A stretch of 64,000 nt of DNA from NCBI GenBank assembly GCA_963821885.1, contig CAWGFN010000004.1:278755-342754 (forward strand), in the 5' to 3' direction. Below are positions 1 through 8,130 of this stretch, piece after piece. The notes beneath the pieces were generated by a model. It was not told where the DNA came from and searched no databases. It saw nothing but the letters and a program-made list of their open reading frames with translations. How positions within the stretch are numbered: position 1 is the first letter of the stretch; every line of letters starts with the position of its first letter. The stretch is from Oleiagrimonas sp963821885. Lineage in GTDB: Bacteria > Pseudomonadota > Gammaproteobacteria > Xanthomonadales > Rhodanobacteraceae. Both the position numbers and the translations under genes were made by a program.

Positions 1-212
1 TGGTCGAACGCGGCTGGAGCGGTCGCGGGCTGGGCGCGCACCTGATCGGCCACCTGGTCGCCGAATGCCGCCGGCGCGACCTGCGTTCGCTGTACGGGCA
101 GGTCCTGGTGGAAAACCGCCCGATGCTCGACCTGTGCCGCGACCTCGGCTTCCGCCGTCGCCTGATGCCCGACGAGCCGGGCACCGCCATCATCACCCTG
201 CAGCTGGACTGA
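1..212 (+). CDS. GNAT acetyltransferase, C-terminal fragment (5' end outside window)
   Basis: Reading from base 3, the last 69 codons of a gene are visible, ending in TGA at 210-212. The peptide contains RGLGAHLIGHLV, the acetyl-CoA pyrophosphate-binding loop of Gcn5-related N-acetyltransferases (R/Q-x-x-G-x-G/A pattern). It is followed by NRPMLDLCRDLGF, the usual 'N-x-x-a-x-x-l-y-x-x-l-G-F' end of the fold. The C-terminus resembles that of Pat/YfiQ-type protein lysine acetyltransferases, in which a GNAT domain ends a large acyl-CoA synthetase-like protein, but only the tail is seen, so the full architecture is unknown. It lies 20 bases upstream of the presumed mfd -10 box, on the same strand. 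Confidence 0.7.
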   Translation, partial: VERGWSGRGLGAHLIGHLVAECRRRDLRSLYGQVLVENRPMLDLCRDLGFRRRLMPDEPGTAIITLQLD

Positions 213-231
213 GCCGGACCCGACGGCACGC

Positions 232-237
232 TACAAT
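232..237 (+). promoter_or_regulatory. Candidate -10 box for mfd
   Basis: TACAAT lies between the acetyltransferase stop and the start of mfd, about 40 bases before the ATG at 276. It matches the sigma-70 -10 consensus at five of six positions. No good -35 hexamer is visible 17 bases upstream. Confidence 0.4.
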
Positions 238-357
238 GGCGGCTTTTCCGTCCCCGTCGAGCGCCCCCGCCCTCCATGTCCACCAGCCCTGATCCAGCCG
301 CCCCTGCCGACCACGCCCAAGCAGCGCCGCTTCTGGCGCGCGCCCGACGGCGCGGCC

Positions 358-3300
358 ATGGCGCTGGCCGTGGTCTCGGCGGCCCGCGCGCACCCGGGCC
401 TGGTGGTGGTGGCGGTGCGCGACAACCTGCGCGCGCACCAGCTGGAGCAGGAACTGGCGGTGTTCGCCGGCGATCTGCCGGTGCTGCACTTCCCGGACTG
501 GGAAACCCTGCCCTACGACCTGTTCAGCCCGCACCCGGAAATCGTCTCGCGGCGCATCGCCACGCTCTATCGCCTGCCCAGCGTGAACCGCGGCGTGCTG
601 GTGGTGCCGGTGTCCACGCTGATGCAGCGGCTGGCGCCGCGCAGCTACGTGGCCGGCAGCGGCCTGGCCATCCGCGTCGGCCAGGTCATGCGCATCGCCG
701 ACGAGCAGCAGCGCATGGAAGCGGCCGGCTACCGCCACGTGCCGCAGGTCGGCGATCCGGGCGAATTCGCGGTGCGCGGCGCGCTGATCGACATCTTCCC
801 GATGGGCGCGGCCGAGCCGTATCGCATCGAGCTGTTCGACGAAGAGATCGAGTCGATACGCAGCTTCGATCCGGAGACCCAGCTGTCGGCGCACAAGGTC
901 GAGTCGGTCGAGCTGCTGCCGGCGCGCGAGTTCCCGCTGACCGAACACGCCACGCGCGATTTCCGCAACCGCCTGCGCGAGCGCTTCCCGATCGACGTGC
1001 GACGGTGCCCGGTCTACCAGGACATCAAGCAGGGCGTGGCGCCCGGTGGCATCGAGTACTACCTGCCGCTGTTCTTCGAGACCACCGAGACCCTGTTCGA
1101 CTACCTCGCCGACGACGCCATGTTCGTGCTCGGCGAGGGCGCCATGGCGGCGGCCGATGCCTTCTGGGCGCAGATCGGCCAGCGCCACGAGCAGCGCGCG
1201 CACGACATCGAGCGCCCGATCCTGGCGCCGTCCGACCTGTACCTGCCGCCCGACCCGCTGCGCGAGCGCCTCAATGGCGTGCTGCGCGTGGAGCTGGTCG
1301 AGGCCGGCCATGAGCATGCCCGCGACCTGGGTACCCAGCCCGCCCCCTCGCTGCCGCTGAACATGCGTGGCGAGGAACCCGGCGAGGGCCTGAAACGCTT
1401 CCTCGGCGCCTATCCCGGCCGCGTGCTGATCGCCACCGATTCGGCCGGCCGCCGCGAGGCGCTGTACGACCAGCTGGGCGCGCTCGACATGCACCCCCAG
1501 CCGGTCCACGACTGGCACGCCTTCATCGCGGGCACCGGGAACGATGCCCCCAGGCTGGCGATCACGGTGGCCGAGCTGGAACAGGGCTTCGCGCTGGACG
1601 ACCCGCCGCTGACGGTGCTGACCGAGCGCGAGCTGCTGGGCGAGCGGGTGCGCCAGGAGCGCCGCGGGCGCCGCACCAGCGCGCGCGACCCCGACACCAT
1701 CATCCGCGACCTCACCGAGCTGGAGATCGGCTCGCCCATCGTGCACCTGGACCATGGCGTCGGCCGTTACCGCGGGCTGACCTCGCTGGACGTCGGCGAC
1801 ACCCCGGCCGAGTTCCTGGTCATCGAGTACGCCAAGCAGGCCAAGCTCTACGTGCCGGTCGCGCAGCTGGGCCTGGTCAGCCGCTACACCGGCACCGCGC
1901 CGGAGCTCGCGCCCCTGCATTCGCTGGGCGGGGATGCCTGGGAGAAGGCGCGCAAGAAGGCCGCCGAGAAGGTCCGCGACGTGGCCGCCGAGCTGCTGGC
2001 CATCTATGCCCAGCGCGAGGCGCGCCAGGGCGCCGCGCTGCCCATCGATCGCGTCATGTACGCCAGTTTCGCCGCCGGCTTCCCGTTCGAGGAGACGCCC
2101 GACCAGCGTCAGGCCATCGAGGCGGTGCTCGGCGACCTGGCCGCGCCCAGGCCCATGGATCGCGTGGTCTGCGGCGACGTCGGCTTCGGCAAGACCGAGG
2201 TGGCGCTTCGCGCGGCCTTCGTCACCGCCGCCGCTGGCCGTCAGGTGGCGGTCCTGGTGCCCACCACCCTGCTCGCCCAGCAGCACTACCAGAACTTCGC
2301 CGACCGCTTCGCCGACTGGCCGATGCGGGTGGAGGTGCTGTCGCGCTTCCGTGCGAAGAAGGACGTCGATGCCGCGCTGCAGGGCATCGCCGACGGCAAG
2401 GTCGACATCATCATCGGCACCCACAAGCTGCTGCAGAACGACGTCAAGTTCAAGGATCTCGGCCTGGTCATCGTCGACGAGGAACAACGCTTCGGCGTGC
2501 GCCAGAAGGAAGCACTGAAGAAGCTGCGCGCCGAGGTCGACCTGCTGACCCTGACCGCCACGCCGATCCCGCGCACGCTGAACATGTCCATGAACGGCCT
2601 GCGCGACCTGTCCATCATCGCCACCCCGCCGGCGCATCGCATGGCGGTCAAGACCCTGATCAGCGAGTACGACACCGCGCTGGTGCGCGAGGCGATCCAG
2701 CGCGAGCTGGCGCGCGGCGGGCAGATCTATTACCTGCACAACAACGTCGAGTCGATCGAGCGCGTGGCGCGCGAGCTGGAGGCGCTGATGCCGGATGCGC
2801 GCGTGCGCATCGCCCACGGCCAGATGCCCGAACGCGAGCTGGAACAGGTGATGCTGGACTTCCACCGCCAGCGCTTCCACGTGCTGGTGTGCACCACCAT
2901 CATCGAGACCGGCATCGACATCCCCACCGCCAACACCATCGTCATCGACCGCGCCGACCGCTTCGGCCTGGCCCAGCTGCACCAGCTGCGCGGCCGCGTG
3001 GGCCGCTCGCACCACCGCGCCTACGCCTACCTGATCGTGCCCGACCGCAAGGCCATCAGCGCCGACGCGCAAAAGCGCCTGGAGGCGCTGGCCTCTCTGG
3101 AGGAGCTGGGCGCCGGCTTCACCCTGGCCACCCACGACCTGGAGATCCGCGGCGCCGGCGAACTGCTCGGCGACGAGCAGTCCGGACAGATCCAGCAGAT
3201 CGGCTTCGGCCTGTACACCGAGCTGCTGGAGCGCGCGGTCAAGGCGCTGCGCAGCGGCAAGGTGCCCGACTTCGACCTGACCTCCGACCACGAGACCGAG

Positions 3301-3738
3301 GTCGAGCTGCATCTGCCGGCGCTGATCCCCGACGACTACCTGCCCGACGTGCACACCCGCCTGACGCTGTACAAGCGCATCGCCAGCGCGCGCGACGCCG
3401 ACGCCCTGCGCGAGCTGCAGGTGGAGATGGTCGACCGCTTCGGCCTGCTGCCCGAGCCGGTCAAGCAGCTGTTCAACGTCACCGCCCTGAAGCTGCGCGC
3501 CACGCCCATGGGTATCCGCAAGCTGGAGTTCGGCCCCGCTGGCGGCCGCGTGCTGTTCCGCGAGAAGCCGGACATCGACCCGATGGCGATCCTCCGGCTG
3601 ATCCAGGGCCAGCCGCGGGTGTACAAGCTGGACGGCCAGGACAAGCTGCGCGTGATGCTGGAACTGCCCGGCGCCGCCGAACGCCTGCGCACCGCCAACG
3701 AATTGCTCGACACGCTGAGCGGCCGCAAGGCGACCTGA
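358..3738 (+). CDS. mfd: Transcription-repair coupling factor Mfd
   Basis: Mfd displaces RNA polymerase stalled at DNA lesions and recruits UvrA. From the first in-frame ATG the protein has 1126 residues. The N-terminal UvrB-like region comes first. The RNA polymerase-interaction (CarD/TRCF) domain begins near residue 460 (VHLDHGVGRYRGL). Walker A GDVGFGKTE is near residue 606 and the DEEQ box (VDEEQRFG) near residue 706. Helicase motifs and the C-terminal TRCF domain follow. The family is usually about 1150 residues. The frame is open upstream of 358 and encodes LIQPPLPTTPKQRRFWRAP, which looks like genuine Mfd N-terminus but has no ATG in that frame. The ATG at 276 would join it only if one C near 288 were removed. 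The real start is therefore probably 276, with a one-base frameshift or sequencing error. Confidence 0.95.
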   Translation: MALAVVSAARAHPGLVVVAVRDNLRAHQLEQELAVFAGDLPVLHFPDWETLPYDLFSPHPEIVSRRIATLYRLPSVNRGVLVVPVSTLMQRLAPRSYVAGSGLAIRVGQVMRIADEQQRMEAAGYRHVPQVGDPGEFAVRGALIDIFPMGAAEPYRIELFDEEIESIRSFDPETQLSAHKVESVELLPAREFPLTEHATRDFRNRLRERFPIDVRRCPVYQDIKQGVAPGGIEYYLPLFFETTETLFDYLADDAMFVLGEGAMAAADAFWAQIGQRHEQRAHDIERPILAPSDLYLPPDPLRERLNGVLRVELVEAGHEHARDLGTQPAPSLPLNMRGEEPGEGLKRFLGAYPGRVLIATDSAGRREALYDQLGALDMHPQPVHDWHAFIAGTGNDAPRLAITVAELEQGFALDDPPLTVLTERELLGERVRQERRGRRTSARDPDTIIRDLTELEIGSPIVHLDHGVGRYRGLTSLDVGDTPAEFLVIEYAKQAKLYVPVAQLGLVSRYTGTAPELAPLHSLGGDAWEKARKKAAEKVRDVAAELLAIYAQREARQGAALPIDRVMYASFAAGFPFEETPDQRQAIEAVLGDLAAPRPMDRVVCGDVGFGKTEVALRAAFVTAAAGRQVAVLVPTTLLAQQHYQNFADRFADWPMRVEVLSRFRAKKDVDAALQGIADGKVDIIIGTHKLLQNDVKFKDLGLVIVDEEQRFGVRQKEALKKLRAEVDLLTLTATPIPRTLNMSMNGLRDLSIIATPPAHRMAVKTLISEYDTALVREAIQRELARGGQIYYLHNNVESIERVARELEALMPDARVRIAHGQMPERELEQVMLDFHRQRFHVLVCTTIIETGIDIPTANTIVIDRADRFGLAQLHQLRGRVGRSHHRAYAYLIVPDRKAISADAQKRLEALASLEELGAGFTLATHDLEIRGAGELLGDEQSGQIQQIGFGLYTELLERAVKALRSGKVPDFDLTSDHETEVELHLPALIPDDYLPDVHTRLTLYKRIASARDADALRELQVEMVDRFGLLPEPVKQLFNVTALKLRATPMGIRKLEFGPAGGRVLFREKPDIDPMAILRLIQGQPRVYKLDGQDKLRVMLELPGAAERLRTANELLDTLSGRKAT

Positions 3739-3819
3739 GAAGCCCGGGACCGCAGGTACTTGCACTGCGCGACCCGAGCGCGCAGGGTGAATGCACATAC
3801 GCACCACGCCGAGGTTGCC

Positions 3820-4374
3820 ATGCGTCGCGCACGTCTGCTCGCGATCCTGTGCTTGACCGCCGTCTCCACGACGACCCTTGCCGTTGCGGCAACGACGCCA
3901 TGGTCTGCCGCCGAAGATGCCGCCATCGGCAAGACCTGCACCGCGCCGGTATTCCGCCAGTTCGATTTCTGGCTCGGCCGCTGGACCGTCACCAACCCGA
4001 AGGGCGTCGTGGTCGGCCACAGCCGCATCACGCGCATCTCTCAAGGCTGCGCCATGCACGAGCGTTGGCTGGGCCGCAGGTCCACCGGCAACAGCATCAA
4101 CTACTACGACCACCACACCCGCCAGTGGCATCAGGACTGGGTCGGCGGCGGCGGTCAGGTGCTGCACCTGCACGGCAATCTCGAAGGCACGTCGATGGTG
4201 CTGAAAGGCAACCGCAGGGACAAGCAGGGCCATGTGCTCGACCGCATCACCTGGACGCCCTTGTCCAACCATCGAGTCCGCCAGCACTGGCAGATCTCGC
4301 GGGATGCGGGAAAGACCTGGAAAACCCTTTTCCTGGGTACCTACAGCCCCGACCCGGCACCACCTGGGCACTGA
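3820..4374 (+). CDS. Exported DUF1579-like protein of unknown function
   Basis: A 184-residue protein beginning MRRARLLAIL, with a hydrophobic signal peptide likely cleaved after AVAA near residue 24. GAGG lies 6 bases before the ATG at 3820, which favours this start over an in-frame ATG at 3760. The mature part has FDFWLGRWTVTNP and later WQISRDAGKTWKTLF. This pattern of a beta-barrel starting with 'F-W-x-G-x-W' and a closing 'S-x-D-G-x-T-W' strand is seen in secreted DUF1579/lipocalin-like proteins. No catalytic residues are recognisable. It stands alone after mfd (81-base gap), and its role is unknown. Confidence 0.75.
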   Translation: MRRARLLAILCLTAVSTTTLAVAATTPWSAAEDAAIGKTCTAPVFRQFDFWLGRWTVTNPKGVVVGHSRITRISQGCAMHERWLGRRSTGNSINYYDHHTRQWHQDWVGGGGQVLHLHGNLEGTSMVLKGNRRDKQGHVLDRITWTPLSNHRVRQHWQISRDAGKTWKTLFLGTYSPDPAPPGH

Positions 4375-4675
4375 CCTTTCGCCCCGCAAGGCACTTCACC
4401 GGACCTGCCATGAGGATTTCGGCACCCGGTGGCGCGCGCCTGTGCCAGCCTCGGCACTGCCCCGGCGCATGTAACGCAAGGCACTGAAAGATAAAAAATA
4501 ATCCCCAGCCTGAATAGCTGCATCGCAGCGTGCGTGCGAGGGGCCGGGCGTGTCATGTTCGAGGCGTCCGCATCGCCCGGCGCCAGGGAAACGCCGGTAC
4601 GGCGACGGACGTCGCAGCGGCCACATCGGGAAAGGGGGGTGGCCGCTTGTTATGAATCGGGGAGGAGTTCCATCC
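4375..4675. other. Intergenic region upstream of the M4 protease gene
   Basis: About 300 bases without a convincing gene. An AT-rich patch (4486-4502, within GC-rich DNA) could form part of a promoter. A strong Shine-Dalgarno GGAGGAG lies at 4660-4666, ahead of the protease start. No RNA gene or hairpin terminator was recognised. Confidence 0.5.
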
Positions 4676-6250
4676 ATGTTGCAGAAGAAGATCGTCTGCG
4701 CCGTTCTCGGCGTGGTGGGGGGCATCGGTGTGTCAACGGCAAGCGTTGCGGCGCAGCGCGTGCACGTGGGGCATCTGGGCCAGGTCAATGAAATTGCTCT
4801 GGTGCGTGGCATCGGACTGGACGGCAATGCATCGCTGCGCGCCGAGCAGCGCTCGCGCACGGTCGTGGGCACGATCAAGACGCGCGAGCAGCAGATGTTC
4901 CGCGGCGTGCCGGTATACGGCCGCAGCGTGGTCATCGAGCGGAATGCGAAGGGCGCCGTGCTGAGCGTGGATGGCCGCGTCGAGCGTGGCCTGTCGCCGC
5001 GCCTGGCCACCATGCATGCCGCGCTCAAGCCCGGTGATGCCATCGAGGTTCTGCGCAACCACGCCGGCCTGCTGCCCATGGGCATCGGCATCCACGGCGT
5101 GACCCGCGCGGACCTGCGCAACGCCAAGACGCAGCTGTTCGTCTACGCGCAGGGCAAGCAGCCGCGCATGGCCTACCTGACGTCGTTCTACAACGACACC
5201 ACCGGCACGCCGATGCGCCCGACAGCGCTGGTCGACGCCAACAGCGGCAAGGTCATCGCCAGCTGGGACGGCCTGACCACCAAGGGCAAGCCGGGCGGCG
5301 GCCACGGCGGTGGCGGTGGCGGTGGCACGACGACGCCGACCACGGCGACCGGTCCGGGTGGCAACCAGAAGACCGGCCAGTACTTCTACGGCAGTGATTA
5401 CGCGGCGCTGCAGGTGCAGCAATCGGGAAGCACCTGCTCGATGAAGAATCCCAACGTCGAGACCTACGACCTGGGCCAGAGCCGCAATCGTGCCTCGCTG
5501 TGGACCTTCGCCTGTTCGTACAGCGATGGGGACGGCATCAATGGCGCCTTCTCGCCGATCAACGACGCGCACCACTTCGGTGGCGTGGTCCATGACATGT
5601 ACACCGCCTGGTTCGGCGCACCGCCGCTCAACCAGGTGCTGAAGATGTACGTGCACTACAGCCGCAACTACGAGAATGCCTACTGGGACGGCACCGAGAT
5701 GGTGTTCGGCGATGGCGCCAGCTATTTCTATCCGCTGGTGTCGCTGGACGTGACCAGCCATGAAATCAGCCACGGCTTCACCGAGCAGCACTCCAACCTG
5801 GCCTACTCGGGCCAGTCCGGTGGCATGAACGAGGCCTTCTCGGACATGGCCGGCGAGGCCGCCGAGTACTTCGACCGCGGAAGCAACGACTTCCAGGTCG
5901 GTGCCGACATCGTCAAGCCGGGCACCAGCCTGGGCAACGCGCTGCGCTTCATGTGCACGCCGAGCCAGGACGGCGCCTCCATCGACAATGCCTCGCAGTA
6001 CTACAGCGGCCTGGACGTGCATTACTCCAGCGGCGTGTACAACAAGGCCTTCTGCACCCTGGCCAAGACCGGCGGCTGGAACACGCGCAAGGCCTTCGAG
6101 GTCTTCCGCCAGGCCAACGCCATGTACTGGACGTCCACGGCGACCTTCGACAGCGGCGCCTGTGGCGTCGAGAACGCGGCCGATGACTATGGCTACAGCC
6201 GCAGCGACGTCGCCGCGGCGTTCGCTGCCGTTGGCGTGACCTGTCAGTAA
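4676..6250 (+). CDS. Secreted M4 (thermolysin/vibriolysin-like) metalloprotease
   Basis: A 524-residue zinc endopeptidase made as a secreted zymogen. The start at 4676 is set by GGAGGAG nine bases upstream and a signal peptide ending STASVAA. An FTP-type propeptide (EQQMFRGVPVYGRSV) and a PepSY-like region follow. A glycine/threonine-rich linker near residues 200-225 then leads into the catalytic domain. The zinc site is HEISH with the downstream third ligand in GGMNEAFSDM. The active-site His lies in DVHYSSGVYNKAF. Family knowledge: such enzymes degrade extracellular protein after autocatalytic removal of the propeptide. The gene is monocistronic, with a strong terminator 20 bases after the stop. 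No C-terminal PPC or P domain is present. Confidence 0.95.
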   Translation: MLQKKIVCAVLGVVGGIGVSTASVAAQRVHVGHLGQVNEIALVRGIGLDGNASLRAEQRSRTVVGTIKTREQQMFRGVPVYGRSVVIERNAKGAVLSVDGRVERGLSPRLATMHAALKPGDAIEVLRNHAGLLPMGIGIHGVTRADLRNAKTQLFVYAQGKQPRMAYLTSFYNDTTGTPMRPTALVDANSGKVIASWDGLTTKGKPGGGHGGGGGGGTTTPTTATGPGGNQKTGQYFYGSDYAALQVQQSGSTCSMKNPNVETYDLGQSRNRASLWTFACSYSDGDGINGAFSPINDAHHFGGVVHDMYTAWFGAPPLNQVLKMYVHYSRNYENAYWDGTEMVFGDGASYFYPLVSLDVTSHEISHGFTEQHSNLAYSGQSGGMNEAFSDMAGEAAEYFDRGSNDFQVGADIVKPGTSLGNALRFMCTPSQDGASIDNASQYYSGLDVHYSSGVYNKAFCTLAKTGGWNTRKAFEVFRQANAMYWTSTATFDSGACGVENAADDYGYSRSDVAAAFAAVGVTCQ

Positions 6251-6270
6251 GCGCGGGACCATGCAGCACG

Positions 6271-6298
6271 AAAAGGGCCGGCATCTGCCGGCCCTTTT
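6271..6298. terminator. Bidirectional intrinsic terminator
   Basis: Perfect stem AAAAGGGCCGGC / GCCGGCCCTTTT with a 4-base loop (ATCT). The A run on the left and T run on the right let it work on both strands: for the M4 protease gene rightward and for the HEAT-like gene leftward. Confidence 0.9.
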
Positions 6299-6330
6299 CA
6301 TGTCCGCGACGATCACCGGCGGTTATCGAC

Positions 6331-6741
6331 TCAGCGCTTGCGGAACGGCAACGGCCACATGGCCAGCCCCTCGCGGGCGTACTCGCTCAGGTGCGGATCA
6401 GTGCTGGTGGCCAGGTCCGCCAGCGCGGCGCGCGCCTCGATCGTGCCGATGCGGGCCAACGCATAAACGCACTTGCGCTGGAATCCATGCAGCTTGTTCT
6501 GCTTGACCAGATAGGTCGCGGGCGTGACGGCGGCCCTGGAGATGGCCGTGACCGCGCCATGGTGCCCCATCAGGCCCAGACCGGCGACGATTTCCTCGTG
6601 CGAGTCGTGCCAGGCTTCCAGCAACAGTTGCGCCAGCAGCGGCGCGAATGAAACGTCCTCGTCCATGTGCGCCACTGCGTGTCGCAGGGCGTTGACGTCC
6701 TTGTCATTGGCGGCGAGGACCAGACGATCCAGCTTGTCCAT
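6331..6741 (-). CDS. Small HEAT-repeat-like protein of unknown function
   Basis: A 136-residue helical protein starting MDKLDRLVLAAND. Residues 20-125 show short helix pairs with LLLEAWHDSHEEIV and KCVYALARIGTIEARAALADLA, the alternating pattern of HEAT/PBS-lyase-like repeats, which usually bind other proteins. GGGAGG lies about 13 bases before the ATG at 6741; upstream in-frame ATGs also exist, so the exact start is uncertain. It ends a leftward group behind egtB, egtD and the small phosphatase, 63 bases after the latter. No enzyme motif is visible. Confidence 0.65.
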   Translation of the reverse strand: MDKLDRLVLAANDKDVNALRHAVAHMDEDVSFAPLLAQLLLEAWHDSHEEIVAGLGLMGHHGAVTAISRAAVTPATYLVKQNKLHGFQRKCVYALARIGTIEARAALADLATSTDPHLSEYAREGLAMWPLPFRKR

Positions 6742-6804
6742 GACTGTTCCGGGACCTCCCATGATGCGTGGGTGCAAGGTCAAAGAGTGCAGGCTACGGC
6801 GGCT

Positions 6805-7131
6805 TCAGCGTGACGGCAAGTGGCGCGGCACGCGACGTTCCAGAAGTGCCACCAGGCGCGCATCCATGTAGGAAAAATCGTCCGGTATTTCAAGGCAGAC
6901 CAGGCGCTTTCCCTTCAGCGATGCGCGGAATCTCGCTGACAGGCGGTCGCGATGGATGCGCTCCATCACGAAGACGATGTCCGCCCAGTCCAGCAGTTCC
7001 GGCGTGACCGGCACGTCGGCATCCGGCGCCAGGCCGGCCGATGCGGTTTCTAGGCCGTTCCGGTCGGCGAACACCTGTTCCGCGGTGGGGCTGCGCAGCC
7101 GGTTGCGGCTGCATACGAACAACAGGTTCAC
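6805..7131 (-). CDS. Low-molecular-weight protein tyrosine phosphatase-like protein
   Basis: A 108-residue protein opening MNLLFVCSRNRLRSPTAEQ. The C-x5-R loop (CSRNRLR) directly after the first beta strand is the phosphate-binding signature of the LMW-PTP fold, although the classic C-x4-C-R-S form is not kept. D62 region: WADIVFVMERIHRDRL matches the family's 'aD.i..m...' helix start. It is shorter than the standard 150-160 residue enzyme and belongs to the compact LMW-PTP-like subgroup; the substrate is unknown. It begins 27 bases after egtD ends on the same strand, so it may be cotranscribed. Confidence 0.8.
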   Translation of the reverse strand: MNLLFVCSRNRLRSPTAEQVFADRNGLETASAGLAPDADVPVTPELLDWADIVFVMERIHRDRLSARFRASLKGKRLVCLEIPDDFSYMDARLVALLERRVPRHLPSR

Positions 7132-7158
7132 CGGCGCATGTCCTTCTTCCCCCTTTCC

Positions 7159-8130
7159 TCAGCCGCGTACCAGGTACTGCAGGCTGAAGAGTTCCTCGGG
7201 GTCGGTCCACACCCGCGCCACCCGCAGGCCGGCGCGGGCCGCGAGCGCGGCGAAGGACGCGCGCGAGTACTTGCAGCTGTACTCGACCAGGATCGAATCA
7301 CCGCGCTCGAACCGGTACGCCCGGTCGCCGACGTGCACCGTCTGTTCGCGCAGGCTGTCGATGTGCGTCTCGATGCGTTCGACATCGGCCCGGAACTCGG
7401 CGCGATGGGCGAAGCCGTCCGGGTCGAAATCGGCCCCCAGGGCGTGGTTGATGTGGGCGAGCATGTTCAGCGTGAACGCCGCGGTGACGCCGGCCGCGTC
7501 GTTGTAGGCCGCCTCGATCACCGCGGGATCCTTGAGCAGGTCCACGCCGACCAGCGCGGCCCCGCCCTCGCCCATCTGCGCGTGCATCTGCCGCAGCAAT
7601 TGCTCGGCGCGCACGCTGTCGAAATTGCCGATCGTCGAGCCGGGGAAATAGATCACCGTGCGGCGCGGTGGCCGCGGCGGCTCCGGCAGCTCGTGCGGAT
7701 GGGTGAAATCGGCGCACACCGGCAGCATCGGGATGTCGACATGCTCGCCGGCCAGCCGCTCCACGCTGGCCATCAACGCGCTGCGGGAAATCTCCACCGG
7801 CATGTAGGCCACCGGATCGTCCAGGTGCTCAAGCAGGCGTCGCGTCTTGATGCCGCTGCCGCTGCCGTATTCGACCAGCAGCACCCGGGGACCGAGGGTG
7901 TCGGCGATGTCCGGTAGATGCGCCTGCATCAGCGCCAGCTCGGCGCGCGTGAGGTAGTACTCCGGCTGCTCGCAGATGCGCTCGAACAGGCGCGAGCCGC
8001 GCGCATCGTAGAAATACTTCGACGACAGGCGACGTGGCGTCAGCGACAGGCCATGCTGGACGTCGCCGAGCATGTCGCCGACGTCGGGCCGCAGGTCGTG
8101 CAGCTCGATCTCCTCCGTGGCGCCGCTCAT
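7159..8130 (-). CDS. egtD: L-histidine N-alpha-methyltransferase EgtD
   Basis: Trimethylates histidine to hercynine using S-adenosylmethionine, the first step of ergothioneine synthesis. The protein has 323 residues, the normal family length. It shows the EgtD N-terminal hallmark LSSKYFYDARGSRLFERI, then the SAM loop VEYGSGSGIKTRRLL near residue 85, and later YFPGSTIGNF. The start overlaps the egtB stop in an ATGA arrangement, so the two are translationally coupled in the order egtB-egtD. egtA, egtC and egtE are not present here, matching the short proteobacterial version of the pathway. Confidence 0.95.
   Translation of the reverse strand: MSGATEEIELHDLRPDVGDMLGDVQHGLSLTPRRLSSKYFYDARGSRLFERICEQPEYYLTRAELALMQAHLPDIADTLGPRVLLVEYGSGSGIKTRRLLEHLDDPVAYMPVEISRSALMASVERLAGEHVDIPMLPVCADFTHPHELPEPPRPPRRTVIYFPGSTIGNFDSVRAEQLLRQMHAQMGEGGAALVGVDLLKDPAVIEAAYNDAAGVTAAFTLNMLAHINHALGADFDPDGFAHRAEFRADVERIETHIDSLREQTVHVGDRAYRFERGDSILVEYSCKYSRASFAALAARAGLRVARVWTDPEELFSLQYLVRG

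Noticed and set aside
193..4389. 1398-codon open frame on the minus strand opposite mfd
   Set aside because: It is antisense to a clear Mfd, made of Arg/Gln/His/Val-rich sequence typical of a GC-rich shadow frame, with no recognisable domain.
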